Positions 37,608-46,614 of a stretch of DNA of 64,000 nucleotides are shown piece by piece. The stretch is taken from positions 186,001-250,000 of the forward strand of contig NZ_FOGS01000005.1 of NCBI RefSeq assembly GCF_900111305.1. Direction: 5' to 3'. Every line of letters begins with the position of its first letter. Within the stretch, counting starts at the first letter, position 1. The notes under the pieces were generated by a model. It saw only the letters and a program-made list of their open reading frames with translations, ran no database searches and was not told the DNA's origin. The stretch comes from Vreelandella subterranea. GTDB taxonomy: Bacteria; Pseudomonadota; Gammaproteobacteria; Pseudomonadales; Halomonadaceae. The position numbers and the translations under genes are program-made.

Positions 37608-37634
37608 CTATCGGCTTGAAACCCGATGACTTGA
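37608..37634 (-). promoter_or_regulatory. Sigma-28 (FliA) promoter for cheR-cheB-mcp-cheY-cheZ
   Basis: Minus strand reads TCAAGTCA, an 11-base spacer, then GCCGATAG, against the consensus TAAAGTTT-N11-GCCGATAA. The -10 matches 7 of 8 and the spacing is exact. It lies downstream of the receptor gene stop and upstream of cheR. Confidence 0.8.
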
Positions 37635-37661
37635 GCGGTGTTTGCATTACGTCCTTGGTGT

Positions 37662-38957
37662 TTAAAACGCTTCCCACTCATCCGCCGTTGCGGCTGACGC
37701 TGGCGCGGCAGAACGGGCCGGCTGAGCGGTTAATGAAGAGGCGGCGCGGGGCTTGCTCACGGGGGGCGTCAACGCTTCGGCAACCCGAAAACGCTCAACG
37801 GCTTCGCGCAGTCGCCCGGCTTCGTCTTCCAGTTCGTTGGCGCTGAATGCGGCCTGTTGCACCAGCTCGGCATTTTGCTGAACCACTTGATCCATTTGCG
37901 CCACGGCCTGGTTAACCTGGCCGATACCGTTACTCTGTTCCTCAGAAGCGGCCGCAATTTCATCCATGATGTCGCTGACCCGCTGCACGGCAGCCACCAG
38001 GTCCTGCATTGTCTGACCGGCCTGATTGACCCGCTCGGTACCGACATCGACCTTGCTCAGCGAGGTGTCGATCAGGGTTCGAATATCCTTTGCCGCACTG
38101 GCGCTGCGGCTGGCGAGGCTGCGAACTTCCTGTGCCACCACAGCAAACCCTCTGCCATGCTCGCCGGCCCGCGCCGCTTCGACCGACGCGTTTAGCGCCA
38201 GGATATTGGTCTGGAAGGCGATATTATCAATGAGCGTAATGATGTCGGCGACCTGATGCGAACTGGCGCTGATTTCCTGCATGGTGTCGACGATCTCGCC
38301 AACTTCCTCTCCGCTGCGCCGTGCTGTCAGGGTGGCGCTTTCCGCCAGTTGGCTTGCCTGGCGGGCGTTATCCGCATTATGGCCGACCGTTGAGGCAAGT
38401 TGCTCCATGCTGGAAGCGGTTTCCTCCAATGAGGACGCCTGTTGCTCGGTACGTGATGACAGATCGTTGTTGCCACTGGCGATCTGTTGCGAGCGGTCAA
38501 AAATTGACGCGCCACTGGTACGGACGACGCCCACCGTTTGCGACAGCGACGCTTGCATATGCGCCATCGCAACGTACAAACGACCAATTTCGTTATTACC
38601 AGGCGAGGTAATCTGCTGGTTTAAATCGCCTTTTGCCATGCGTTCGAAGTAACCCACCAGGTTGTCCAGCGGGCGCAGCACATTCGCAGCCACCCCCCAG
38701 ACCACGGCCACTACCGTGGCGAGCGTCACCAGCACCACGGCCAGCAGACTCCAGCGTATTTGCTCGGCGAACGCCGAGAACGCCTGCTGCTGGGAGGCGA
38801 GATCACTGCTGTTTTGCACGATATCTGCCACATGATGGAGGGCATACAGGCCGATACCACACGCTACCAGCACCATCGTCGATAGCGTCACCAGCACCAG
38901 TCCCCAGCTCAGCCGGACGGTCATGTTATTCATTACTTGCCGAATCACCTGCCCCAC
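37662..38957 (-). CDS. Methyl-accepting chemotaxis protein with minimal periplasmic loop
   Basis: Chemoreceptor of up to 431 residues. TM1 is at about 17-39 and TM2 at about 69-92, leaving only about 29 periplasmic residues (HHVADIVQNSSDLASQQQ...), too short for a usual ligand-binding domain. HAMP and a full signalling domain follow, with the [13 protein letters not shown] tip, and the protein ends DEWEAF, a CheR/CheB tether of the xWxxF type. The listed start is GTG; GTG at the fourth codon or ATG at the ninth codon are alternatives. It follows cheW and may sense an internal or membrane cue, or a signal from a partner protein. Confidence 0.9.
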   Translation of the reverse strand: MGQVIRQVMNNMTVRLSWGLVLVTLSTMVLVACGIGLYALHHVADIVQNSSDLASQQQAFSAFAEQIRWSLLAVVLVTLATVVAVVWGVAANVLRPLDNLVGYFERMAKGDLNQQITSPGNNEIGRLYVAMAHMQASLSQTVGVVRTSGASIFDRSQQIASGNNDLSSRTEQQASSLEETASSMEQLASTVGHNADNARQASQLAESATLTARRSGEEVGEIVDTMQEISASSHQVADIITLIDNIAFQTNILALNASVEAARAGEHGRGFAVVAQEVRSLASRSASAAKDIRTLIDTSLSKVDVGTERVNQAGQTMQDLVAAVQRVSDIMDEIAAASEEQSNGIGQVNQAVAQMDQVVQQNAELVQQAAFSANELEDEAGRLREAVERFRVAEALTPPVSKPRAASSLTAQPARSAAPASAATADEWEAF

Positions 38958-38980
38958 CTACCCTACTCCTTATCGTCAGA

Positions 38981-39048
38981 AGCGCCCCTCACTCCATTGT
39001 GGTGAGGGCGCTGACCGCATGATCCCTGGACACCCCTTCCCGGGTGTC
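38981..39048 (-). other. Two hairpins between cheW and the receptor gene
   Basis: AGCGCCCCTCAC (38981-38992) pairs with GTGAGGGCGCT (39002-39012) with one bulged base, and GACACCC (39029-39035) pairs with GGGTGTC (39042-39048). They fill most of the 102-base gap. No U-tract follows on the minus strand, so partial termination or mRNA stabilisation is possible but unproven. Confidence 0.4.
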
Positions 39049-39059
39049 GTCAACTTTCT

Positions 39060-39557
39060 TTAACTCTCGCTGGCGCCGTCCACCAAGGCCATCTCTTCGC
39101 TGGTGAGCAGTTTGTCGATATCGACGATCACCAGCATGCGATCATCCAGACTGCCGAGTCCGCTCAGGAAGTCAGACGACAGCGTGACGCCAAACTCGGG
39201 AGCAGGCTTGATCTGGTCAGGTGTCAGCGTCATCACGTCAGACACGCCGTCAACCACGATACCCACAATCCGGTCGGCCACGTTGACAACGATCACCACG
39301 GTTTGACCGCCGTACTCGACATTTTCAAGGTGGAACTTGATGCGCAGGTCAACGATCGGCACGATCACACCGCGCAGGTTGGTCACCCCTTTAATGAAGT
39401 CGGGGGCGTTGGCAATGCGCGTAACGTTCTCGTAGCCGCGAATTTCCTGAACTTTGAGGATATCGATGGCGTACTCTTCGTCACCTAGCGAGAACACCAG
39501 AAATTCGCTGTTATCCGCTTCAGTCGCGAGGACCGCCCTATCGTTTGCTTGGCTCAT
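39060..39557 (-). CDS. cheW: Chemotaxis coupling protein CheW
   Basis: SH3-like adaptor that joins receptors to CheA. 165 residues with the conserved segments [40 protein letters not shown] and [12 protein letters not shown]. Overlaps the cheA stop by four bases, so the pair is made in a fixed ratio. It is followed by a hairpin-rich gap and a receptor gene. Confidence 0.98.
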   Translation of the reverse strand: MSQANDRAVLATEADNSEFLVFSLGDEEYAIDILKVQEIRGYENVTRIANAPDFIKGVTNLRGVIVPIVDLRIKFHLENVEYGGQTVVIVVNVADRIVGIVVDGVSDVMTLTPDQIKPAPEFGVTLSSDFLSGLGSLDDRMLVIVDIDKLLTSEEMALVDGASES

Positions 39558-41680
39558 GACGGTTCAGACTCCTTGTAAAAAGACATGGTTTGCGTTTTGG
39601 CTGGTTTTGCAGCCTCTTTTTTTGCCCGACTCAGTCGATGCAAGCCGGAAATATCCAGAATCAGTGCCACGCTGCCGTCACCGAGAATGGTGGCGGCTGA
39701 GATGCCGGGCACTTTGCGGTAGTTATCTTCCAGGTTCTTGACCACGACCTGCTGCTGGCCAACCAGCTCGTCGACCAGCATGGCGTAGCGGCGCCCCTCG
39801 CCTTGCACGATCACTGCGATGCTTTTCGTCGGGTCGGTAATGGCATTTTCGACGTCCATCACTTCGTGAATGGCGATCACCGGCAGGTATTCGTCACGCA
39901 CCTTGAGAACGACGTCGTCGCCTGCCATGGCGTACATGTCATCTTTATTGGGCTGCAAAGACTCCAACACCGTGGAAAGCGGCAGAATAAAGGTTTCACC
40001 ACCCACTTTTATCGACATGCCGTCCAGAATAGCCAGTGTCAGCGGCAACACGATACTCGTGACGGTGCCCTCGCCTTTTTTGGACTGGATCTCGACGCGT
40101 CCGCCCATGCCCTGGATATTGCGTTTCACCACGTCCATGCCAACGCCACGACCCGATACATCGGTCACTTCATTGGCGGTGGAGAAGCCGGGTGCAAAGA
40201 TAAGTTGGTAGACGTCTTCATCCGACATTGTGTCGGATACGTTCAGACCGTTTTCCCTGGCTTTGGCAAGCAGGCGGTCGCGATCCAGGCCAGCGCCATC
40301 GTCACGCACCTCGATCAGGATATTGCCACCCTGATGCCGGGCAGCCAGTGTCAGCTTGCCGGTGCGCGGTTTGCCGATGGACTCGCGTACATCGGGCATT
40401 TCAATGCCGTGATCAAGGCTATTGCGCACCAGGTGGGTGAGCGGATCGGTAATTCGTTCTACCAGGCTTTTATCCAGTTCGGTGGACTTGCCCTCGGTGA
40501 CAAGCTCGATTTCCTTGCCCAGCTTACCGGCGGTATCACGTACCACCCGGGGGAAACGGCTAAACACAAATTCCATGGGAATCATGCGGATCGACATGAC
40601 CGATTCCTGCAGGTCCCGGGCATTGCGCTGTAACAGGCTCATACCGCTTTGCAGCGAGCTGTTGGCACCCGTCTGATCCCCCAGATCGCTGACCGTTTGA
40701 TCGAGCATCGACTGGGTGATGATCAGCTCGCCGACGAGATTGATAATCTGGTCGACCTTGTCCACCGATACACGTATCGACGAGGACTCGGGGGCGGCTT
40801 TCTTCGCTTTCCCCTTCGCCTGCCCATCGCCGGTCTCGGCTTTGGCAGGTGCCGATGGCGACGCTTTTTGTTCCGTTGATGACGCGGGTGGCGTGGTTTC
40901 TTGCTCGGCAGTCGGCTGGGCTTCAGGCTGCGCGGCTGGCGCCTCCGTTTTCATCTCGCCAGATGCAAGCGGCTGGATATCAATCTGGTCGGGCTCGATA
41001 ATAAAGCACATGACCGCTTCAATATCGTCGGCGCTGACGCTGCCACTAAGCACAACCTCATAGCGCTTGTCGTCGCCCGACTGGGACTCGATATTGCCCA
41101 GTTGCTCCAGCTCTTCGACCAGCAGGAAACGATCCTTGTCATCCACATTGATCAGCGCCACCTTCAAATGGCCAGTGCTATTCGCCTCTGATGCGTCATC
41201 CGCAGACGAACCATCAGCGGACGTTGCTTCAGCTGATGCAGCCGGGGTGCTCGCCGATGGTGTTGTTTCAGCGGGCGCTTCGAGGGACTGGCCAATCTCT
41301 TCAAGGGCTATCTGCTGGAGCGTTTGGCAAATTCGCTCATACGTTTCCTGGTCAGGCTCTTCCTCGTTGCGATAGGCATTTAATTGCTCGTGCATAATGT
41401 CTTTAGCCTCTAAAAATGTATCAACGAGGTCAGCCCGCAGCGCTAGCTCCCCTTTACGCGCGTAATCCAGCAGATTTTCCAGGATGTGGGTGGTGTTTTG
41501 CAGAACACTAAATCCGAAGGTGCCTGCGCCCCCTTTAATCGAATGTGCGGCACGAAAAATAGCGTCGAGCTGCTCGCTGTCAGGATTATCCACATCAAGC
41601 TCTAACAGGTGCTGCTCCATGTCCGCGAGCAGTTCTTCTGCCTCTTCAAAAAAGGTGTCAAAAAAATCGGCTATATCCAT
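39554..41680 (-). CDS. cheA: Chemotaxis histidine kinase CheA
   Basis: Hybrid-free histidine kinase of the chemotaxis array, 708 residues. Order: Hpt domain with phospho-His46 ([14 protein letters not shown]), an Ala/Ser/Glu-rich linker, a P2 CheY-docking domain ([22 protein letters not shown]), a second low-complexity linker, the dimerisation domain ([19 protein letters not shown]), the HATPase domain ([34 protein letters not shown]) and the CheW-like regulatory domain. It follows motB by 45 bases, as in enterobacterial mocha operons. Confidence 0.98.
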   Translation of the reverse strand: MDIADFFDTFFEEAEELLADMEQHLLELDVDNPDSEQLDAIFRAAHSIKGGAGTFGFSVLQNTTHILENLLDYARKGELALRADLVDTFLEAKDIMHEQLNAYRNEEEPDQETYERICQTLQQIALEEIGQSLEAPAETTPSASTPAASAEATSADGSSADDASEANSTGHLKVALINVDDKDRFLLVEELEQLGNIESQSGDDKRYEVVLSGSVSADDIEAVMCFIIEPDQIDIQPLASGEMKTEAPAAQPEAQPTAEQETTPPASSTEQKASPSAPAKAETGDGQAKGKAKKAAPESSSIRVSVDKVDQIINLVGELIITQSMLDQTVSDLGDQTGANSSLQSGMSLLQRNARDLQESVMSIRMIPMEFVFSRFPRVVRDTAGKLGKEIELVTEGKSTELDKSLVERITDPLTHLVRNSLDHGIEMPDVRESIGKPRTGKLTLAARHQGGNILIEVRDDGAGLDRDRLLAKARENGLNVSDTMSDEDVYQLIFAPGFSTANEVTDVSGRGVGMDVVKRNIQGMGGRVEIQSKKGEGTVTSIVLPLTLAILDGMSIKVGGETFILPLSTVLESLQPNKDDMYAMAGDDVVLKVRDEYLPVIAIHEVMDVENAITDPTKSIAVIVQGEGRRYAMLVDELVGQQQVVVKNLEDNYRKVPGISAATILGDGSVALILDISGLHRLSRAKKEAAKPAKTQTMSFYKESEPS

Positions 41681-41725
41681 GCACCATCCCCTACCTTCAC
41701 GTCAAAGTGTTAGCACAAGCGCGTA

Positions 41726-42706
41726 TTATTCGGCGCCCGTTGTCTCTTGTTCGAAGCCTGGTTGTTCCGGGTCTATTGCTTGCTCCGGATTTTCAACTGG
41801 TGGCGCGTCGTCAGGTACGCCACTTGCGTCTTCCGCGGTTTCTGATAGCACCGTGGAAACATCGGTCTCCATCACCACCGGATTGCGGATGGCCTCGGCA
41901 ATTTCAGGCAACAGCACGATCAGTTCAATGCGCCGATTAATCGGGTCATCGGGCTCAGTCTCAGGCAGCAGCACCCGGTCTGCATAGCCGGAAACACGCA
42001 ACAGTTGACCCGGATCAAGTCCTCCCGCGATCAGTTCCCGGCGGGAGGCGTTAGCCCGGTCATTCGACAGTTCCCAGTTGCTATACCCTCGATAGCCGCC
42101 GGCATAAGGCACGTTATCCGTGTGACCACCGATACTCAGGTCGTTAGGCAGCTCATTGAGCAGCGGCGCAATGGTTCGCAACAGATTACGCATATAGGGC
42201 GCCACCTGGTCACTGCCCAACTCGAACATGGGGCGCTGCTCGGTATCCAGGACTTGAATACGCAGGCCCTCGCGCGTCAGGTCAAAACGCAACTGTGAGC
42301 GCAACTGGCGTAGTTCAGGATCGAGCTCGATAGCGCGCTCGATGCGCTCCTGCACGTTCATGAAAAACCGCCGCTCTTGCTCACTGGGACGCGTTGCCTG
42401 CCTTAAATCAATGCGTGCACGCTCGCCGTCACTATGCGTCGGATCAGGGCCGCCGCCAGGAATCGCACTCGTGCTTCCGGAGCGGTCACCACCGGTAATC
42501 GCGGTCGTCAGCGGCGTACTGAAATATTCGGCGACGCCTTGGCGCTCTTCGTCGCTGGACACACTGAGTATCCAAAGCACCAGGAACAACGCCATCAGCG
42601 CCGTCATGAAGTCGGCAAGGGCTATTTTCCATGCGCCACCATGGTGCGCATGTACGACTTTCTTGCGCCGAATAATGATCGGCCGCTTATCTCCCGCCGT
42701 ACTCAT
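41726..42706 (-). CDS. motB: Flagellar motor stator protein MotB
   Basis: Peptidoglycan-anchored stator subunit, 326 residues. The N-terminal basic segment (IIRRKKVVHAHHGGAWK) precedes one helix, ALADFMTALMALFLVLWIL, whose Asp is the ion-binding residue. The C-terminal OmpA domain shows IGGHTDNVPYAGGYRGYSNWELS and NRRIELIV. The 60-residue tail is acidic and low-complexity. Overlaps the motA stop by four bases. The sequence is of the enterobacterial MotB type, in contrast to the MotD-like protein near fliA. Confidence 0.97.
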   Translation of the reverse strand: MSTAGDKRPIIIRRKKVVHAHHGGAWKIALADFMTALMALFLVLWILSVSSDEERQGVAEYFSTPLTTAITGGDRSGSTSAIPGGGPDPTHSDGERARIDLRQATRPSEQERRFFMNVQERIERAIELDPELRQLRSQLRFDLTREGLRIQVLDTEQRPMFELGSDQVAPYMRNLLRTIAPLLNELPNDLSIGGHTDNVPYAGGYRGYSNWELSNDRANASRRELIAGGLDPGQLLRVSGYADRVLLPETEPDDPINRRIELIVLLPEIAEAIRNPVVMETDVSTVLSETAEDASGVPDDAPPVENPEQAIDPEQPGFEQETTGAE

Positions 42707-43572
42707 GCACTACCAGCCTTTTTCGCGTCGCGTACGTAATCTTCCAGCTCGTTAAATGTGGGACGCTCAGTACTGTGTAATGCCTTCCTGCCAAACTCCA
42801 CCGCCAGTTGAGGCGCGTAGCCGTGCAGGCTGGCCAAAAGCGTCACGCGAACGCACTGAAGCATTTTTTCCGCTTCTTTCGCCTGTCGACTGATCGTGCT
42901 GGATATCGGACTGATAAACCCGTAACCCAGCAGAATGCCCAGGAAGGTGCCTACCAGCGCGTGGGCGATCATCTCCCCCATCTGGTCTGGCCCCGCATCG
43001 GCGTAGGTCAATGCTTTCACTACGCCCATTACCGCCGCCACAATGCCAAAGGCAGGCATTGCATCGCCGACTTTGGCAATCGCGTCGATGGGAATGTGGG
43101 CTTCCTGCTCGAATGCCTCGATTTCATGCAGCATCAGCTCATCGATTTCCATGGGCTCCATGCCGCCGCTGACCATCAGGCGCAGGTAGTCGGTGAGGAA
43201 ATTCATGATGTGCGGGTCCGCCAACACCGTGGGGTGTTCCTGAAACAACGGGCTTTCCTGAGGATTGTCGATATCCCGCTCAATCCCCAGCATGCCTTCA
43301 CGGCGAACCTTGGAAAGCAGCTTGTACTGCAGCGCCATCAGCTCCATGTACATCGTCTTGTTATACTTTTTGGTACGCTTCAGCTTAGGCATGATTTTAA
43401 AGGTGGCCTTGATGGCCTTGCCGTTGTTGGAGGCAAGAAAGGCCCCAACACCAGCACCACCAATCATTAAAAGCTCAAGTGGCTGAAAAAGGGGGCCCAA
43501 GCTACCCCCTGCCAGCACGTAGCCACCAAATACCGAAAATAATACAACGATGTAACCTAAGAGGATCAGCAC
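42703..43572 (-). CDS. motA: Flagellar motor stator protein MotA
   Basis: Four-helix stator subunit, 289 residues. Helices 1-2 (ILLGYIVVLFSVFGGYVLAG, PLELLMIGGAGVGAFLASN), a large cytoplasmic loop with the charged rotor-contact region, and helices 3-4 (AMPAFGIVAAVMGVVKAL, GTFLGILLGYGFISPI). First gene after flhDC, matching the flhDC-motAB-cheAW order of enterics; it starts 66 bases after flhC. Length agrees with E. coli MotA (295). Confidence 0.97.
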   Translation of the reverse strand: MLILLGYIVVLFSVFGGYVLAGGSLGPLFQPLELLMIGGAGVGAFLASNNGKAIKATFKIMPKLKRTKKYNKTMYMELMALQYKLLSKVRREGMLGIERDIDNPQESPLFQEHPTVLADPHIMNFLTDYLRLMVSGGMEPMEIDELMLHEIEAFEQEAHIPIDAIAKVGDAMPAFGIVAAVMGVVKALTYADAGPDQMGEMIAHALVGTFLGILLGYGFISPISSTISRQAKEAEKMLQCVRVTLLASLHGYAPQLAVEFGRKALHSTERPTFNELEDYVRDAKKAGSA

Positions 43573-43638
43573 AGGCAGTGTCCTTCGCTATTTCAATGGT
43601 CTATAACGGAACCAGCGGTGACCCGTTACGTCTTAAAA

Positions 43639-44181
43639 TCATTTAGTGTTTGATGGCGATTTACACATCTGCCGCGTTTTGCCTGCCCGGGATGGCGGTT
43701 GGCAAATGCCGCAAACATAGTCGTGCATCGGGTTATGGGCGTGAGCAACAAAGCGACCACCGCAACGGGTACACGGCGTCAGCTGGAGCAAATCGCTCTC
43801 AAAGAAACGTACCAGCGTCCAGGCGCGTGTCAGCCCCAAAACCGGCTCTACCCCCTCAACATCAATCTGCTCGCCGTATAGCCGATAGGCCTTCACGAAG
43901 GCATCAATGCGCTCACAGTCAGCTTCTTCCACCAAACTGGTATAAATGTTGTAAAACAAGGACGAGTGGATGTTGGGCAGCCAGGTGATGAACCAGTCGG
44001 TCGAAAAAGGCAGCATGCCCTTAGGCGGCGACATCCCTCTTACCTCTTTGTACAGCTTGATGAGACGTGTGCGGCTAAGCTCTGTCTCTGTCTCCAGTAC
44101 CTGCAGCCTTGCTCCAAGTTCAATCAGCTCAATAGCGAGCTGCACCTGGTGCATTTCGTCTACCAAGCTTTTTTGACTCAC
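43639..44181 (-). CDS. flhC: Flagellar master regulator subunit FlhC
   Basis: With FlhD forms the FlhD4C2 activator of class II flagellar promoters. 180 residues; four cysteines form the zinc site, CTRCGGRF and CGIC near the C-terminus. N-terminal residues SLVDEMHQVQLAIELIELGARLQ fit the family. Overlaps flhD by four bases. Its presence implies a master-regulator scheme of the enterobacterial or betaproteobacterial kind, rather than FleQ/RpoN. Confidence 0.97.
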   Translation of the reverse strand: MSQKSLVDEMHQVQLAIELIELGARLQVLETETELSRTRLIKLYKEVRGMSPPKGMLPFSTDWFITWLPNIHSSLFYNIYTSLVEEADCERIDAFVKAYRLYGEQIDVEGVEPVLGLTRAWTLVRFFESDLLQLTPCTRCGGRFVAHAHNPMHDYVCGICQPPSRAGKTRQMCKSPSNTK

Positions 44182-44510
44182 GTGCTGTCCTCCGGCGGCA
44201 TCGACTCGTATTCCTCGCCAGCCAGCAGTAGTGACGCATGCAGACTGGCGAGGCCTTGATCACGCGGATTGGCGGTCACCTGCTTCAGTCGCTCAATGCT
44301 TGCCTGACCGAACCGGCAAATCAACTGGTTGGTCCGCGACAGCTTCGTGAGCTGCCGAGCGTTGAGCGATAAGATAAGATCCGCCACCTCTCCGTCGATT
44401 TTCAGACGGAACATGGCGGCCTCCCGATCTTCACTCAACAAGCGCTGTGCGAGCAGCAAGTACGCTAAATTGATTTCCTGTATTTCATCGAGAAAGCTGG
44501 TTTGACTCAT
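44178..44510 (-). CDS. flhD: Flagellar master regulator subunit FlhD
   Basis: 110-residue partner of FlhC with the family start SFLDEIQEINLAYLLLAQRLL and the core AMFRLKIDGEVADLILSLNARQLTKLSRTNQLICRF. It is preceded by only 108 bases after the fhlB-like gene. That gap contains an inverted repeat (44566-44593) but no clear sigma-70 pair or CRP site, so the flhDC promoter could not be assigned with confidence. Confidence 0.96.
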   Translation of the reverse strand: MSQTSFLDEIQEINLAYLLLAQRLLSEDREAAMFRLKIDGEVADLILSLNARQLTKLSRTNQLICRFGQASIERLKQVTANPRDQGLASLHASLLLAGEEYESMPPEDST

Positions 44511-44565
44511 AGTGGCCTATCGGACGATGCTGACGCCTCTTTTAGGGTGGTACTGGCGCCATGAG

Positions 44566-44593
44566 TGATGTTTTGATACTAATCCAAACATCA
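44566..44593. repeat. Inverted repeat upstream of flhD
   Basis: TGATGTTT (44566-44573) and AAACATCA (44586-44593) are perfect inverted copies around 12 bases. It is 56 bases upstream of the flhD start and could be an operator for an flhDC regulator or a weak terminator for the upstream unit; nothing distinguishes these. Confidence 0.35.
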
Positions 44594-44618
44594 TGGTTGC
44601 ATACCGCGTTTACATTGG

Positions 44619-44909
44619 CTACTCAGCCTTCTCACGCTTGTGTAGACCAGCCTCCGACAATTCAAATACCCATACCAACAGCTCGGCAATTACCTGATAC
44701 AGGTTGGCAGGAATCTCTGCATCCAAATCCAGTTGCATCAAAAGCGCGACAAGCTCCGGCGCATCATGCACATAAATCCCCTGACGCTGTGCCTCGGCCA
44801 TGATGCGTTCGGCCAGATCGCCATACCCCTTGGCCACCACCCGCGGCGCTCGCTCGTGGTCCTGATAGGCCAACGCTACCGCTTGACGCCGCGATTCATC
44901 TGAAGACAT
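44619..44909 (-). CDS. FlhB C-terminal-domain-like protein (FhlB-type)
   Basis: 96 residues from ATG 44909, which has AGGAGG six bases upstream; the longer frame is a shadow of fliK. The sequence aligns with the cytoplasmic part of FlhB just after the NPTH cleavage site: RRQAVALAYQ, RVVAKGYGDLAERI and LDLDAEIPANLYQVIAELLVWVF, the last nearly identical to FlhB of this same genome. NPTH is absent, so the product resembles already cleaved FlhB-CC. It overlaps the second fliK by 14 bases. Such proteins can partly replace FlhB-CC in export switching; this role is inferred. Confidence 0.85.
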   Translation of the reverse strand: MSSDESRRQAVALAYQDHERAPRVVAKGYGDLAERIMAEAQRQGIYVHDAPELVALLMQLDLDAEIPANLYQVIAELLVWVFELSEAGLHKREKAE

Positions 44910-46203
44910 CCGGGGCCTCCTCGACGTAGCGTGCGCGCACCTGAACCTTGCGCAGATCCAGCGCCTCCAGGCGCGACTCAAGCGCAGGCACGCCAGCCTC
45001 CAGGCGCTGATGCACTGGCGCCTCACTGGTGGTTAAATCAATGCTCAACACACCTCGATAAAGTCGCAGCGACACGCTGAAAGCGCCAAAGCCAGGCACA
45101 TCAAGCTGCATATCGGACTGCCAGCTGTCATCAGACGCTCGCTCCTCTTCACCGTCTTCCTGATGCTGCCCGCGTGTCGGCAGATTAATCGCCAGCGCCA
45201 TAAAAATACCTGCCCACACGTCACCTTCCCAGCGAATCGTGGGCGTCACCAGCATTTCAAGCTGCTGGCGCACCAAGCTTTGCAGACTTTCATGCACCAC
45301 TTCGCGTGGTTGGCGATTGGGCATGATGTCAGGCGTATCCCGGGCCAGACGCGCATCAATGTTGGCCTGCTGCGACTCTTTTGCCTGAGTGGCGAGTTCA
45401 GCCGTGCTGAACGTGCCTGCATTTCCCGCCGACGGCTGAGCGGTAGGCAGCGTATTGGCTGGCGATACTCGCGCTGCCGCAGACTCATTCGGGGCGGGCG
45501 TTAACGGCGTATTGGGCAATATTGACGCGTTACCCGGCGACGCCACCAGCAGTGGCGAGGTACCGCTGGGCAGCATCCCCGATGGGGTCATGCCGCTGCC
45601 TCCAGCTTGAGGCGCCACCCCAGCCCCCGGTGCCGTCGACGCCAGAGGTGATGGCACTGAGGCTCGCGGGCCAGGCTGCATTTGCGGCTCTCTCAATAAC
45701 TGCTGCCGACTGGCCTCACCCTGAAACCAGCGCTTGAGATGTGCCTCGTAAAACAGGCCACTGTCCCGCACACTGGCTTCGAGCCGCGTTGCCAACTGTG
45801 TCGATGACGGCGATTCAGCCGTATTCATCAACGGCGCTTCGGCACGCATGACGGTAGGCGGCGCTGGAAAGCGCAGCAATACGTCCGCAATACTGCGTGC
45901 CGCGGGACTAAAATGCGTCTGGGTTGACCCAGGCGGCAATGCCGGTGCATCACCTCGCTGAGGCTGTCGTCCACCGTCTAGCTGGGGGGGCAGCCCTCGC
46001 ATATCCCTTAGCGCCGTGTCGCGTAGCGCCGTTGAGGCTGCGTCACGACCATCCAGCCGCGCATCCCCCATCAGGGCACGCGGTCCTTCACCCGGCACTA
46101 CTGGCTTGATCGGCTGATCCATTAACCGCTGACTGGACACATCGCCCCGACGCCCCAACACTTGATGAAGCAGGGTATCGATCAGCGGGTTAATGGTACT
46201 CAC
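44896..46203 (-). CDS. Second FliK-like hook-length control protein
   Basis: 435 residues. The middle is Pro/Ala/Ser/Thr-rich and probably unstructured, as in FliK. The C-terminal about 150 residues have a FliK_C-like pattern (FMALAINLPT, MQLDVPGFGAFSVSLRLYRGVLSIDLTTSEAPVHQRLEAGVPALESRLEALDL, split here: LSIDLTTSEAPV) that senses the export gate. A canonical fliK lies at 55.6-57.0 kb, so this is a divergent paralogue, coupled to fliT (four-base overlap) and to the FhlB-like gene. It belongs to the sigma-28-driven fliS unit. Confidence 0.75.
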   Translation of the reverse strand: MSTINPLIDTLLHQVLGRRGDVSSQRLMDQPIKPVVPGEGPRALMGDARLDGRDAASTALRDTALRDMRGLPPQLDGGRQPQRGDAPALPPGSTQTHFSPAARSIADVLLRFPAPPTVMRAEAPLMNTAESPSSTQLATRLEASVRDSGLFYEAHLKRWFQGEASRQQLLREPQMQPGPRASVPSPLASTAPGAGVAPQAGGSGMTPSGMLPSGTSPLLVASPGNASILPNTPLTPAPNESAAARVSPANTLPTAQPSAGNAGTFSTAELATQAKESQQANIDARLARDTPDIMPNRQPREVVHESLQSLVRQQLEMLVTPTIRWEGDVWAGIFMALAINLPTRGQHQEDGEEERASDDSWQSDMQLDVPGFGAFSVSLRLYRGVLSIDLTTSEAPVHQRLEAGVPALESRLEALDLRKVQVRARYVEEAPDVFR

Positions 46204-46607
46204 GACGACCTCGGCGCCTGATCATCATTACCCCCAAACGCATGGCCTCTTGCCTGCTGGGGGGCATAGGCGCGGTGCAGGTTGCGCTGACGTTGGGATA
46301 CATTGATCAACCGCCCCAACTCATCACGACGGGCAATAAGCTGCCGACGGATCTCCACGTCCTGCTCCAGAATCGCTTCCAGAAGCTCTGCTTTACGCTG
46401 CTGCGCGGAAGGCTCGAGCGTCACCGAGGCATCCAGCTCGCGCAACTTTTCAACCAGCAGGACGTAGTGGGTCCGCTGGTCAATCAATTCTGCCCACTGA
46501 TCCTTATCGGCCAGTTCGTGCATATGCATGACGCTGTCGAGTAGCGCCGCATAGGTGTCAATGAGCGTTTGCTGCGCGTCATCTCTCGTCGTGGTGGAAG
46601 CCGCCAT
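46200..46607 (-). CDS. fliT: FliT-like flagellar chaperone
   Basis: 135 residues from ATG 46607, eight bases after the fliS stop, with GAGG five bases upstream; a longer start inside fliS (46703) is in frame but unlikely. Mostly helical: LIDTYAALLDSVMHMHELADKDQWAELIDQR (split: LIDTYAALLDSVMHM) and a helix LRELDASVT. FliT in enterics is the FliD chaperone and an anti-FlhDC factor. Homology is weak, so the name rests on size, helical content and position after fliS. Confidence 0.65.
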   Translation of the reverse strand: MAASTTTRDDAQQTLIDTYAALLDSVMHMHELADKDQWAELIDQRTHYVLLVEKLRELDASVTLEPSAQQRKAELLEAILEQDVEIRRQLIARRDELGRLINVSQRQRNLHRAYAPQQARGHAFGGNDDQAPRSS

Positions 46608-46614
46608 TAGTGCC

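Noticed and set aside
43573..43638. Sigma-28 promoter ahead of motA
   Set aside because: No TAAA-N15-GCCGATAA-like sequence occurs there; motAB probably depend on flhDC readthrough or a promoter I could not see.
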